This document shows, piece by piece, positions 28,776-39,371 of a DNA stretch of 64,000 nucleotides. The position numbers and the translations under genes are program-made. Positions within the stretch are counted from its first letter, which is position 1, and the number at the start of each line of letters is the position of its first letter. Under the pieces are notes generated by a model. That model saw nothing but the letters and a program-made list of their open reading frames with translations, was not told where the DNA came from and made no database searches. The DNA comes from Ectothiorhodospiraceae bacterium (GTDB lineage Bacteria > Pseudomonadota > Gammaproteobacteria > HK1), in NCBI GenBank assembly GCA_024234875.1, contig JACKNM010000006.1:248001-312000 (forward strand). Reading direction: 5' to 3'.

Positions 28776-29567
28776 ATGCCCGAATCCACGAGCGCGATCC
28801 CCGCACGTCCCATCCCGGTGAGCCTCGAGGCCTTGCCCATCGCCGATCTCGAGCGCATGGCCCGGGCCGCCGACGAGATCGCCGAGTGCGAGCGGGTGCT
28901 CGAGCGCGGCGGCCTCAACATCGTCGGCGAGGTGCTCAGAGGGCAGGGGACGTTCTACGAGCTCGACCACTATCCGAGCGGGGACGTGTTCGACGACCGC
29001 ACGCATGCGCAGTACTACTACCATGCGCATCGCGGCGTGAGCGGCGAGCACGGGCACTTCCATACCTTCATGCGTCGCGCCGGGATTGCGCCGACGGCCA
29101 GCCCCGCACCGTATCTGTCGACGGCGTGCTGGCCGGATGCCGACGACGCGCTCGCGCACCTCGTCGCGATCTCGATGGATGCGCGAGGTCGCGCCGTCGG
29201 TCTGTTCACCACCAACCGCTGGGTCACCGGTGAGACCTGGTACCGCAGTGACGACGTGGTCGAGATGGTCCGCGGATTCGAGATCGATCACGCCTATCCG
29301 TCGTGGCCCGCCAACCGCTGGCTGGGGGCGATGATGCGGCTGTTCGAGCCCGAGATCGTCGCGCTGTTGCGCCATCGTGACGTGGTGGTCTCGACGTGGG
29401 CCGCGCGCGATCCCGACCGGGACGTGCTCGAGGATCGTGCGCTGGAGATCACTGGCTCGATGCTGGTCTCGGTGGAGACGAAGACGCGGCGTGTGCGATC
29501 GGCGCTCGAGGCGGCGCTGCGCGGCGACGCCGCGGACGAGTCCGCGACCGACGCGGTGACCGACTGA
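28776..29567 (+). CDS. Uncharacterised conserved-looking protein with His-rich motif
   Basis: 263 residues from the ATG at 28776. No signal peptide or membrane helix. A central cluster QYYYHAHRGVSGEHGHFHTF contains five histidines and a glutamate in regular spacing and looks like a metal-binding site. Later segments (LFTTNRWVTGETWY, SWPANRWLGAMMRLF) are aromatic-rich and folded-looking. It may correspond to a domain of unknown function (DUF6969 comes to mind), but I am not certain. It starts divergently from the FmdB-like gene and faces the SDR gene. Confidence 0.65.
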   Translation: MPESTSAIPARPIPVSLEALPIADLERMARAADEIAECERVLERGGLNIVGEVLRGQGTFYELDHYPSGDVFDDRTHAQYYYHAHRGVSGEHGHFHTFMRRAGIAPTASPAPYLSTACWPDADDALAHLVAISMDARGRAVGLFTTNRWVTGETWYRSDDVVEMVRGFEIDHAYPSWPANRWLGAMMRLFEPEIVALLRHRDVVVSTWAARDPDRDVLEDRALEITGSMLVSVETKTRRVRSALEAALRGDAADESATDAVTD

Positions 29568-29591
29568 GGCGCGCCGCCGCGTGATGACCGC

Positions 29592-30335
29592 TCAGCTGCC
29601 ACCACGCGCGAGGGTGATACCGCCGCAGACGTACAGCACCTGGCCAGTCACGAAGGTGCTGCGCGGATCCATGAAGAACGCCACCGCGTGCGCGACGTCC
29701 GTCGGCTCGCCGAGGCGCCCGATCGGAACCGACTCCACGATCTCACGCGTGCGCGGCATGTCGGGCGGGTTGGCCCGCTCGAAGAGCTCGGTGCGGATCG
29801 GTCCCGGGGCCACGCTGTTGCACGTGATCCCGTCGCGGGCGAGCTCGAGTGCCCAGGTCCGGGTCATGCCGTGGATGCCCGCCTTGGTGGCGGCGTAGGC
29901 GGTGCGGTGGGTCTTGCCGAGCAGCGCGCGACTCGCGATGTTGACGATGCGCCCGTGGCCGGCAGCGCGCATCCCCGGCACCAGCGCGCGCGCGCAGATC
30001 ATCGGTGCGCGAAGGTTGACGGCGAGCGTCTGATCGAAGTCCGCGTCGCTGGTTTCCTCGAGCAACGCGGCGCGTGCGATGCCGGCGTTGTTGACGAGGC
30101 CGAGCACCGGACCGTCGACGAGGATCTGCTCGAGGGTGCGCTCGAGTCCCCGCGCGTCGGCGAGATCCTGGGCCACCCACCGCACTGCGCCGTCGCCGTC
30201 GCCGGGTGGCTCTCGATCCAGGTTGATCACCGACCAGCCGTCGGCACTCAGGCGGGCGGCGATCGCGGCGCCGATTCCGCGACTCGCGCCGGTGACCACC
30301 ACGCGGCGCGTCTCGTCTCCCCCGGCTGCTGGCAT
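29592..30335 (-). CDS. Short-chain dehydrogenase/reductase (FabG-like)
   Basis: 247 residues with the classical SDR pattern: cofactor loop TGASRGIG near the N terminus, VNNAG after the fourth strand, and the catalytic Ser (NIAS) with YAATK. The typical length and the SVAPGPIRTE stretch after the active site place it with FabG/acetoacetyl-CoA reductase-like enzymes. The oxidised or reduced substrate cannot be told from sequence. An Asp following the second strand (NLDRE) hints at NAD rather than NADP preference. It is not in an operon with the neighbours. Confidence 0.85.
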   Translation of the reverse strand: MPAAGGDETRRVVVTGASRGIGAAIAARLSADGWSVINLDREPPGDGDGAVRWVAQDLADARGLERTLEQILVDGPVLGLVNNAGIARAALLEETSDADFDQTLAVNLRAPMICARALVPGMRAAGHGRIVNIASRALLGKTHRTAYAATKAGIHGMTRTWALELARDGITCNSVAPGPIRTELFERANPPDMPRTREIVESVPIGRLGEPTDVAHAVAFFMDPRSTFVTGQVLYVCGGITLARGGS

Positions 30336-30471
30336 CTCCAGTCCTCCTCGTGTCGCGCCGGCGGCGCGCTCGTCGGGTCAACCGTAACCGGTTCGAGACG
30401 GCCCGAGAAGCGGTGTCTCACAGTGTCCCCGAGGGCCCCGTAGACCCCTGGAGAACGCTACATTTCGTGGC

Positions 30472-30501
30472 TGGCTTTCGGCGCGGAGCGTGATTTATGA
30501 T
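30472..30501 (+). promoter_or_regulatory. Candidate promoter of the HU gene
   Basis: TATGAT (30496-30501) differs from the -10 consensus at one base and lies in an AT-richer stretch; a weak -35 (TGGCTT, 30472-30477) precedes it at 18 bp. Transcription would begin about 85 nt before the HU start codon. Confidence 0.4.
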
Positions 30502-30591
30502 TGCGCGCGGCTGCCGGTCGCCACAATTTCAACGGGGAAATCGTTTCCAATGCCCGGCGCGTAGATGCGTCATCGAGGGAGGCCTAATTTC

Positions 30592-30945
30592 ATGCCCAAA
30601 GCCAAAGTCGGCGAGAGTGCTCGCAAGTTGACTGCGATCTCAGAGCCGTACACCAAGTCGCAGGTGCTCACGAGCATCTCGGAGAGCACCGGTCTCACCA
30701 AGCGGGACGTCTCCGCGGTCCTCGACGAGTTGTCGGCGATCATCAATCGGCACCTCAAGAAGCGCGGTGCCGGCCAGTTCACCGTCCCTGGCCTGATGAA
30801 GATCAAGACCGTGCGCAAGCCGGCGACCAAGGCCCGCAAGGGGACGAACCCGTTCACCGGCGAGGAGACCATGTTCAAGGCCAAGCCGGCGCGCACCATC
30901 GTCAAGGTGCAGCCGCTCAAGGGCCTCAAGGACATGGTGAACTGA
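30592..30945 (+). CDS. HU family DNA-binding protein
   Basis: 117 residues from the ATG at 30592, preceded by GGGAGG at 10 nt. The HU/IHF fold spans about residues 20-115: helical dimerisation part (YTKSQVLTSISESTGLTKRD), then the beta arms ending in a tip with GTNPFTGEE, the analogue of the DNA-intercalating RNPxTG motif, and a closing helix. It is longer than the 90-residue norm because of a basic N-terminal extension. As a nucleoid-associated protein it bends DNA and could influence many loci. Monocistronic with its own promoter by position. Confidence 0.9.
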   Translation: MPKAKVGESARKLTAISEPYTKSQVLTSISESTGLTKRDVSAVLDELSAIINRHLKKRGAGQFTVPGLMKIKTVRKPATKARKGTNPFTGEETMFKAKPARTIVKVQPLKGLKDMVN

Positions 30946-31148
30946 GCTCGACTCGGTCTGGCACGGGTCGTGGCGATCGGTCGGTGATCGCCACGGACTC
31001 CGCGCGCGGTACGGAGCCCCTCGGTGCCGAGCCGTGGGGCTTCGGCTCCGAGGCCCGCTGACACCCCATCCCGACAGCCGCTTCCCGTCTTCGCGAACCT
31101 CACACTGCTCGGCGCGACCGCGCCGTCGGTCGATGCCCTCGCCGGTGC

Positions 31149-32537
31149 TCAAAGCGCCTCGGAGGCGAAATCAGCCAGTCGCGAGCGCTCACCGCGCAAC
31201 AGGGTGATATGGCCGCCGTGTGGCCAGTTCTTGAACCGGTCGACCACATAGGTGAGGCCAGACGTGGTCTCTGTCAGATAGGGCGTGTCGATCTGTGCGA
31301 CGTTACCCAGGCACACGATCTTGGTGCCTGGTCCGGCACGCGTGATCAGCGTCTTCATCTGTTTCGGTGTGAGGTTCTGCGCCTCGTCGAGAATGATGTA
31401 TTTGTTCAGGAAGGTGCGTCCGCGCATGAAGTTCAGGGAGTGAATCCTGATCCGTGAGCGCAACAGGTCGTCGGTTGCGGCCCGGCCCCATTCGCCGCCC
31501 TCGGTCTGCGTGAGAACCTCGAGGTTGTCCATCAGCGCGCCCATCCAGGGCGTCATCTTCTCCTCCTCGGTACCCGGCAGGAAGCCGATGTCTTCGCCTA
31601 CCGGTACAGTGACGCGGGTCATGATGATCTCGCGGAAGCGGTTCTTGTCCAGCACCTGGGCAAGGCCGGCAGCCAGCGCGAGCAGGGTCTTGCCGGTGCC
31701 TGCGGTACCCAGCAGGGTGACAAAATCGATCGTCGGGTCCATCAGCAGGTTGAGGGCGAAGTTCTGCTCGCGGTTGCGTGCGGCGATCCCCCACACCGAT
31801 CGACCCGCCGCGCCGTAGTCGACCACCGGCGCCAACGTGGCCCCGGTGTGATCGACTGCGCGCACCACCAGTGCCGCATCGGTGGCGTCGGTCTCGGGAT
31901 CGACGAGGAACTGGTTGGGATGGAGGCCGCGCGCGAGCTCGGGGAGCAGGTGGTCACCGCCCGCGGTGCGAGCGATCGCGGTGCGGCGAGTCGGATCGAG
32001 CTCGACCGTGCCCCGGTACAGCAGATCGAGGTCGTCTGGAACGTCCTCGTCCTCGCGGTAGTCCTCGGTGGGCAGGCCCAGCACCCGCGCCTTGAGCCGC
32101 AGGTTGATGTCCTTCGACACCAGCACGACGGTTGCATCGGTGGTGCGGCGGCCGAGCGCGATGGCGGCTTGCAGGATGCGATTGTCCGCGGTGCCGGCAG
32201 CAGATGGTGGAAGGCCATCGGGCGTCGGCTGCGGGATCTCGAACCGCAGCCGCCCGGGCGGCGCGCCGCGCGCGTCCGCGACGCCCGGCAGCGGGATGCC
32301 GGCGGCGATGGCGTCGTCACCGGCCGGACCGATCAGTGCCTCGAGGCTCCGCGTCGCCTGACGCGCGTTGCGTGCGACCTCGCTCAGCCCCTTCTTCGCG
32401 GCGTCCAGCTCCTCGAGCACCGCCAGTGGTAGATAGACGTCGTGCTCACGGAAGCGCAGCACCGCGCTCGGATCGTGCATCAGCACGCTGGTGTCGAGGA
32501 CGAAGATGCGGCGCGAGGGAGGCGGGAGCACTGACAT
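31149..32537 (-). CDS. PhoH family ATPase with N-terminal PIN domain
   Basis: 462 residues. Residues about 10-150 form a PIN-type nuclease domain (FVLDTSVLMHDP carries the first acidic residue). Residues about 230-460 are a PhoH ATPase with Walker A GTAGTGKTLLALA, the Q/motif VPVGEDIGFLPG and Walker B YIILDEAQNLTP. The PIN-PhoH (PhoH2) architecture is associated with RNA unwinding and cleavage. It follows gcvR on the same strand after 24 bp, so the two are probably co-transcribed. Physiological target unknown. Confidence 0.9.
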   Translation of the reverse strand: MSVLPPPSRRIFVLDTSVLMHDPSAVLRFREHDVYLPLAVLEELDAAKKGLSEVARNARQATRSLEALIGPAGDDAIAAGIPLPGVADARGAPPGRLRFEIPQPTPDGLPPSAAGTADNRILQAAIALGRRTTDATVVLVSKDINLRLKARVLGLPTEDYREDEDVPDDLDLLYRGTVELDPTRRTAIARTAGGDHLLPELARGLHPNQFLVDPETDATDAALVVRAVDHTGATLAPVVDYGAAGRSVWGIAARNREQNFALNLLMDPTIDFVTLLGTAGTGKTLLALAAGLAQVLDKNRFREIIMTRVTVPVGEDIGFLPGTEEEKMTPWMGALMDNLEVLTQTEGGEWGRAATDDLLRSRIRIHSLNFMRGRTFLNKYIILDEAQNLTPKQMKTLITRAGPGTKIVCLGNVAQIDTPYLTETTSGLTYVVDRFKNWPHGGHITLLRGERSRLADFASEAL

Positions 32538-32561
32538 GGATGCCTGGCCGGGGACCGACCG

Positions 32562-33089
32562 TCACTTCACCGGGGCCATCACCGCATCGAGGTTGAGGTC
32601 GTCGCAGAAATCCATGAAGTCACCGCGCACCGCCGCGATCGCGGTGCTCGCGGGGATGGCGACGGTCATGTGCAGGCTCGACATCGGTGCGCCGGTGTGC
32701 GGCGCCGGATAGCAGGAGCTGTGGACGTCCTCGATGGAAATCCCGCGACGGGCGAAGAACTCGGTGATGTCGTGGAGCATTCCCGGCGACTGCGGCGCGA
32801 TCACCTCGATCGCATAGGGGACGAGGTTGTCGACGCCGCCACGCGGCTTCGTTCGCCGCGTCTGCACGGTGAGGTCCTGCGACTGCTGGAGCCTTGCCAG
32901 GGCGGTCTCCAGCTTCGCGATGGCGTTCCAGTGACCGGTGACCAGGAGCAGGGCGCTGAACTCGCTACCGAGCACCACCATGCGACTCTCCGCGACCTGG
33001 CATCCGGCCTCCTGAACCGCCCGCGTCAACGCCTCCGCGAGCGCGGCGCCGGCGTCGCCGACGACAGACACCACCAGGTGAGACTGCAT
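32562..33089 (-). CDS. gcvR: Glycine cleavage system transcriptional repressor (ACT protein)
   Basis: 175 residues from the ATG at 33089 (MQSHLVVSVVG). Two ACT-like halves (about 3-75 and 88-165) are as in GcvR, which represses the gcv operon by interacting with GcvA. The second half has the glycine-binding style PGMLHDITEFFARRGI. In many gammaproteobacteria gcvR is followed through dapA to bamC; here bamC is divergent at 33411 and dapA is absent. An ACT-domain regulator of other amino-acid genes is a minor alternative. Confidence 0.85.
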   Translation of the reverse strand: MQSHLVVSVVGDAGAALAEALTRAVQEAGCQVAESRMVVLGSEFSALLLVTGHWNAIAKLETALARLQQSQDLTVQTRRTKPRGGVDNLVPYAIEVIAPQSPGMLHDITEFFARRGISIEDVHSSCYPAPHTGAPMSSLHMTVAIPASTAIAAVRGDFMDFCDDLNLDAVMAPVK

Positions 33090-33410
33090 GCGCTCCTCGT
33101 CGCGTGGGATCTCGGCTCGACCGGCTGGCCAGGCCGGCTCCGGCGCGTGTGCGTTCCCGCTCGCCCCGGGCACCGTGTCGTCGGCACGGCCGCAGGCTGG
33201 CGGGCGGCCCGCGGAGTATAGCCGATGGTGGAAGGCCGGGTCGGCGGCGCCGGTTGCGGGTCGGGTCGGGCGGGGCGTAGATTACCGAATTGTCCCAGGG
33301 GACCGGCCGGGCTCGGCCGGGCGTCGCGGCGCGGTCGCCGACGGCCATGTGGGTCCCCTCCCGGTAACCCGGATCGCCCGCCGATCCAGAGCGTTGCGGT
33401 AACAGTCGAC
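33090..33410. promoter_or_regulatory. Divergent gcvR/bamC intergenic region with gcvR promoter candidate
   Basis: 321 bp without a protein gene. On the minus strand TATACT (33220-33215) is one mismatch from a -10 box, with a poor -35 (CGACCC) 17 bp upstream, giving a leader of about 120 nt for gcvR. On the plus strand a weak TAGATT lies near 33280, and GTCCC-AG-GGGAC near 33293-33304 is a short palindrome upstream of bamC. No dapA remnant is visible. Confidence 0.4.
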
Positions 33411-34586
33411 ATGCCCTTGCCTCGTCGTTCGAGAGCGCTCGCGCTCATTCCCCTCGTCGCCCTCCTCAGCGCCTGTAGCGGCACACTGGAGGACACCATC
33501 GACGAGTACCTGCCCAAGCGCGAGCCGCTGTACAAGTCGAGCAAGCGGCTGCCGCCGCTGGAGATACCGCCGGACCTCAACCGCGCGGCAATCAACGACA
33601 CGTTGCCGGTGCCGGCGCTCGGTGACGGGACGCGGCTGTCGGAGTACCGCAATCCCGACCGCCTGGAGACCCAGCGGGTGGCCGCCACCAGCGTGCTGCC
33701 GGACTTCACCCATTCTCGGATCGAGCGCGCCGGCGACGAGCGATGGCTGGTGGTCGATGCTCCGCCGTCGCTGGTGTGGCCCCGTCTGCGCGACTTCTGG
33801 CTCGAGCAGGGGTTCGTCCTCGAGCTCGAGGATCCGAGCATCGGCATCATGGAGACCGACTGGGCCGAGGAGCGTGCCAACCTGCGCTCGGGGGCGGTGA
33901 GTCGGCTGCTCAGCAGCCTGTCGAGCGCGCTCTACGGTGCGGCGACGCGCGATCGCTTCCGAACCCGCGTCGAGCGCGGGGCGCAGCCCGCGGTCACCGA
34001 GATCTACGTCTCTCACCGTGGGGCGGAGGAGATCGTGTCGCGCGGCACGCCCGGGCAGCAGCACCGCACCCCGGAGGAGACGAAGGTCTGGCAGCCGCGG
34101 CCGTCGGACCCCGGGCTCGAGGCGGAGATGCTGGCTCGAATGCTGGTGTTCTTCGGCGTCGCCGAGCAGCGTGCGACGCAGATGGTGGCGACCCAACCGA
34201 CCCGTCCCGATCGCGCGGTGATGCTGCGCGAGGACAACGGCGCGTCGGTGCTCTCGGTGGCGGAGGACTTCTCGCGCGCCTGGCGCCGCACCGGGCTCGC
34301 GCTCGATCGCGTCGGCTTCACCGTCGAGGATCGCGACCGCTCGCGCGGGCTGTACTACGTTCGCTACGTCGACCCGGACCAGGACCTCGGAAACAAGGAC
34401 GAGGGCTTCCTGTCGAAGCTCAAGTTCTGGGGTGACGACGAGCGCCCCGAGCAGACCGAGTACCTGATCAGCCTGATCGGCGGCGAGGCGTCGACCCAGG
34501 TCGTGGTGCTCGACAAGGCCGGCGAGCGCGAGGTGAGTCGCACCGCCGATCGGATTCTCGGCCTCCTGCACGAGCAGCTTCGCTGA
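33411..34586 (+). CDS. bamC: Outer membrane protein assembly factor BamC
   Basis: 391 residues from the ATG at 33411. A lipoprotein signal ends with LLSAC, placing the lipidated cysteine at 22. The conserved unstructured N-terminal segment (YLPKREPLYKSSKRLPPLEIPPDL) is the part of BamC that binds BamD, followed by two helix-grip domains (about 100-220 and 270-390). It is one of the accessory lipoproteins of the BAM complex inserting beta-barrel proteins. It converges with der. Confidence 0.92.
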   Translation: MPLPRRSRALALIPLVALLSACSGTLEDTIDEYLPKREPLYKSSKRLPPLEIPPDLNRAAINDTLPVPALGDGTRLSEYRNPDRLETQRVAATSVLPDFTHSRIERAGDERWLVVDAPPSLVWPRLRDFWLEQGFVLELEDPSIGIMETDWAEERANLRSGAVSRLLSSLSSALYGAATRDRFRTRVERGAQPAVTEIYVSHRGAEEIVSRGTPGQQHRTPEETKVWQPRPSDPGLEAEMLARMLVFFGVAEQRATQMVATQPTRPDRAVMLREDNGASVLSVAEDFSRAWRRTGLALDRVGFTVEDRDRSRGLYYVRYVDPDQDLGNKDEGFLSKLKFWGDDERPEQTEYLISLIGGEASTQVVVLDKAGEREVSRTADRILGLLHEQLR

Positions 34587-34625
34587 GCGGCTCGGGCGCG
34601 CGTCGCGCAGCCGTCCTGGCTCGGC

Positions 34626-36023
34626 TCAGCGGCCCTTCTTGACGTGCCGGACGAGCCGCGCGCGGCGCCTTTGCTGACGGGGCGTCAGCGGGTTGCGCCG
34701 ACCCTGGTAGGGGTTCTCGCCGGTGCGCAGCTCGATGCGGATGGGCGTGCCGGTGAGTTGGAATGCCTCGCGGAAGATGCGCGCCAGGTAGCGCCGGTAG
34801 TGGCCCGGCACGTGCTCGGTCTGGTTGCCGTGGATGACCACGGTCGGTGGCGCGCTGCCCCCCTGGTGCGCGTAGCGCAGCTTGATGCGGCGCCCGCGCA
34901 CCGTGGGTGGCGGGTTGGCCTGGACCGCGTCGTGCAGGATGCGAGTCAGCTCCGGGGTGGAGAGCTGCCGGCGGGCGCCGGCGTGGGCCTCGTCCACCCG
35001 TCGCATCAGCACGTCGACCCCACTGCCACGCAGCGCCGAGACGAACTGCACCCGTGCGTAGTCGACGAAGCCGAGCCGGCGCTCGAGCTCGAGGCGGACC
35101 ATGTCGCGGTCGTCCGCGGCGACCTGGTCCCACTTGTTCACCGCGATGACGAGGGCACGTCCGGCGTCGACCACCTGCCCGATCAGGGCGAGGTCCTGGT
35201 CGGTCACGCCCTCGGTGCCGTCGAGCACCACCACCACCACCTCGCAGGCCTCGACCGCCTGTAGCGTACGAATCGCGCTCACCTGCTCGATGCGCTCGGA
35301 GACACGGGCGCGGCGGCGAAGGCCGGCGGTGTCGATCAGCACGTAGGCGCGGCCCTCCCGCTCGAACGGCACCTCGATGCTGTCGCGGGTGGTGCCCGGC
35401 ATGTCGTGGGCGATCACCCGCTCCTCGCCGACCAGACGGTTGACCAGGGTGGACTTGCCGACGTTCGGTCGCCCGACGAAGGCGACCCGCGCCCCGGGCG
35501 CGCGCTCGCCCTCGGCGTCGTCGGTGTCCGGCGGCGGCAGGTGGCTCCGGATGGCCCGCAGCAGCGGCTCGAGACCCCGCCGATGGACGGCCGACACCGC
35601 CAGCACCGGGTCGATGCCCAGGCGGTGCGCCTCCGCCGTCGCCGCCACCACGTCGACCCCGTCGACCTTGTTCACCACCGCGACCATCGGCCGCCCGATG
35701 CGTCGCAGACGGTCGGCGATGTCCGCGTCGGCCGCGGTCAGTCCGTCGCGCGCATCGGTGACCAGCAGGATCACGTCGGCCTCGGTGGCCGCGCGCAGTG
35801 CCTGCGTCGACACCAGACGCGCGATGGCGTCGTCGCTGTCGTCGAGCCCGCCGGTGTCGACCACCACGAAGCGATGCTCGCCGTGACGCGCCACGCCGTA
35901 GTGGCGGTCGCGGGTCATGCCCGGGGCATCGGCGATCAGCGCCTCGTTGGTGCGGGTGAGGCAATTGAACAACGTCGACTTGCCGACGTTGGGGCGGCCG
36001 ACGATGGCGACGACGGGCAACAT
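34626..36023 (-). CDS. der: Ribosome-associated GTPase Der (EngA)
   Basis: 465 residues with two tandem GTPase domains, each with a GRPNVGKST P-loop (about residues 8 and 188), DxxG and NKxD motifs, and a C-terminal KH-like domain ending in a basic tail (QQRRRARLVRHVKKGR). Der acts in late 50S subunit assembly. It is the last gene of the hisS-yfgM-bamB-der run, 40 bp after bamB. Confidence 0.97.
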   Translation of the reverse strand: MLPVVAIVGRPNVGKSTLFNCLTRTNEALIADAPGMTRDRHYGVARHGEHRFVVVDTGGLDDSDDAIARLVSTQALRAATEADVILLVTDARDGLTAADADIADRLRRIGRPMVAVVNKVDGVDVVAATAEAHRLGIDPVLAVSAVHRRGLEPLLRAIRSHLPPPDTDDAEGERAPGARVAFVGRPNVGKSTLVNRLVGEERVIAHDMPGTTRDSIEVPFEREGRAYVLIDTAGLRRRARVSERIEQVSAIRTLQAVEACEVVVVVLDGTEGVTDQDLALIGQVVDAGRALVIAVNKWDQVAADDRDMVRLELERRLGFVDYARVQFVSALRGSGVDVLMRRVDEAHAGARRQLSTPELTRILHDAVQANPPPTVRGRRIKLRYAHQGGSAPPTVVIHGNQTEHVPGHYRRYLARIFREAFQLTGTPIRIELRTGENPYQGRRNPLTPRQQRRRARLVRHVKKGR

Positions 36024-36063
36024 CTGCGCTCGGTGCCTCTGGGCGCCGCGACGCCCGGCGGGG

Positions 36064-37278
36064 TCAGGGGGCGGGGCGAAGCGCGGTCAGCGTGCCGTCG
36101 CGCTCGTAGACGAAGAGCACGCCGTCGCTCGCCACCGGCCGGGCGATGACGGCATCGCCGACGTCGACCCGGGCCACGATCTCGCCGTCCTCCGCCCGCA
36201 GCCAGTGGACCCAGCCCTCGAAGTCCGCGACCGCGAGGTGCCGACCGATCACCGCCGGGGCCGTGAGGTCGCGCCGCTCGAGGCGGGTCTGACGCCAGAC
36301 CGAGGCGCCGCTCGTGCGCTCCATGGCCCAGACGTGGCTGGTGGCGTCGGTGAGATAGAGATTCGCGTCGTCGGCGGCGAACCCACTGTGCGCGGACATC
36401 TCCCGCCGCCACAGGACGCTCCCGCTGGCGAGGTCCAGAGCCGCGAGCTGACCCTGGTAGGTGACGGTATAGACGACGTTGCCCACCACCAGCGGGTCGG
36501 CGTCGATGTCGACCATGCGCTCCAGCTCGGAGCGCCCGCGCGGCACCGCGACCGTCGCTTCCCAGGCTGCCTGCCCATCGGCGATGGTCAGCGCGACCAG
36601 TCGCCCGCTGTCGAAGCCGGCGACGACACCGTCGCCGACCAACGCCGGCGTGCTGGTGCCACGGAGGGTGAGGGCGGGGACGGTGCGGTCGTAGACCCAC
36701 AGGCGCGAGCCGTCGCCGACCGAGAGGCCGACGATCTTGCCGTCACCGGTACGCACCACGACGATGCCGCGGGCCGCCAGCGGCGGAGCCAGGACCTCGC
36801 TGGAGACGCGCGTGCGCCACACCAGGGCACCGTCGGCCGCGGCGAGGGCGAGCACCTCGCCGTTGCCGGTGCCGACCAGCACCAGACCCTCGCCGACCCC
36901 GGGGCCGCCTGATGCCGGCACGTCGAGATCCACGCTCCAGATCACGTCGCCCGACGCCGCGTCGATGGCCTCCACCTCGCCCTCGAGGTCCGCCGCGTAG
37001 ACGCGGCCGCCGTCCACGGCGGGGATCAGGGCCAGGTACTGCTTGCTCATGCCGGAGCCGACGCGCCGACTCCACAGGGTGGCGACGTCGAGCCGCGGCT
37101 CGAACTCGGGCAGCGGGGCAGGTGGCTCGGTGGTCGGCTCGTCGCCGAAATACTCGGTGACCGTCGCGCAGCCAGCCAGCAGACCGCCGGCGACGAGGGA
37201 CAGGGCCGGGCCGAGCAGGCGGCGGGCGACGCCGCGTCGCGCGCACGCGCCCCGGAGTGGTGCGACGCGAGTGGTCAC
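36064..37278 (-). CDS. bamB: Outer membrane protein assembly factor BamB
   Basis: 404 residues. Lipoprotein signal with LLAGC (Cys37), followed by an eight-bladed PQQ-type beta propeller with repeated GxVYAADLEGEVEAIDAASG-like blades. It is the BAM complex subunit that supports substrate delivery to BamA. Its start overlaps the yfgM stop by 4 nt, which supports translational coupling. Confidence 0.95.
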   Translation of the reverse strand: MTTRVAPLRGACARRGVARRLLGPALSLVAGGLLAGCATVTEYFGDEPTTEPPAPLPEFEPRLDVATLWSRRVGSGMSKQYLALIPAVDGGRVYAADLEGEVEAIDAASGDVIWSVDLDVPASGGPGVGEGLVLVGTGNGEVLALAAADGALVWRTRVSSEVLAPPLAARGIVVVRTGDGKIVGLSVGDGSRLWVYDRTVPALTLRGTSTPALVGDGVVAGFDSGRLVALTIADGQAAWEATVAVPRGRSELERMVDIDADPLVVGNVVYTVTYQGQLAALDLASGSVLWRREMSAHSGFAADDANLYLTDATSHVWAMERTSGASVWRQTRLERRDLTAPAVIGRHLAVADFEGWVHWLRAEDGEIVARVDVGDAVIARPVASDGVLFVYERDGTLTALRPAP

Positions 37279-37909
37279 GACACCGACGGCCGGCCGAGGT
37301 CGTCGAGCTTCAGCTCGACGCGGCGTCGCGACGGGTCGGGGAGATCGGGGTCGGCCAGCACCTGCTCGTAGGCCGTCCTCGCCGCTGCCGCGTCCCCTTG
37401 GGACAGACGGATGTCGCCACGGAGCTCGTCGGCCAGCGCCCGGTAGGAAGCGGCCTCGAGGGCATCGAGCTGCGCCAGGGCACCGGCCGAATCACCGCTC
37501 CCCTGCAGCACGCGGGCAAGCCGCAGCCGCGCGAGGTCGCGCATCGGGGGCATCGTCGCGTTGGCGACCACCCACTCGAGGTTGCGCCGCGCTGCCGCGT
37601 CGTCCCCGGAGGCCACGGCGCTGCGCGCCGCGACCAGGGAGGCGAGCGCCGCGTAGTTGCTGTCGGCATGTTGCTCGACCAGCCGGCTCGCCTGCTCCAG
37701 CACCTGCGGGTGCTGCTCGGAGACGGCAGCGTCGACCAGCGTGGTGTACATCCGCGAGGCGAGCTCGGCCTGCGAGATCTGGTACGACTGCCAGTAGTTC
37801 CACCCGGCGACGCTGCCGATGCCGATCACCAGGCCGGCAACGACGGTCTTGCCGTGCTCGGACCACCACTTCTTAAGGGCTTCGACTTGTTGCTCGTCGG
37901 TCTCCATGC

Positions 37910-37913
<4 letters not shown>
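37275..37913 (-). CDS. yfgM: YfgM family tetratricopeptide protein
   Basis: 212 residues. A short cytoplasmic head (TDEQQVEALKKWWSEHGK) and one membrane helix (about 22-44) are typical of YfgM/Tpr_21 proteins. The periplasmic part consists of TPR-like helical pairs. YfgM partners PpiD at the Sec translocon and aids periplasmic proteostasis. The start overlaps hisS and the end overlaps bamB, each by 4 nt. Confidence 0.92.
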
Positions 37914-39181
<1,268 letters not shown>

Positions 39182-39290
39182 CCTGGGTAGTTCGCCTGGG
39201 TGGCTGGTGCCCGACTGGCCGGTGTCTGCCGCGCCGGTCGACTCGGAGCTCGCCCGGCCGACCGCCATCGAAGGTTCCGGCGGGCCGGGA

Positions 39291-39296
39291 ATTCTA
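39291..39296 (-). promoter_or_regulatory. Candidate -10 box for hisS
   Basis: TAGAAT on the minus strand (one mismatch from TATAAT), about 110 nt upstream of the hisS ATG in the gap where ispG is usually found. The -35 region is poor, so the evidence rests on the -10 and position. Confidence 0.4.
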
Positions 39297-39371
39297 TCAG
39301 GTCGGAGGGGGTTCGCGCCCTGCGTCATTCCGATCGCGTCCGGCCGGCGGAGCACCCGGCCGGGAGCCGGC

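Noticed and set aside
30990..31070. GC-rich inverted repeats after the HU gene as a terminator
   Set aside because: Imperfect stems around GGAGCC and GGCTCC exist, but there is no T-tract on either strand; not enough to call.
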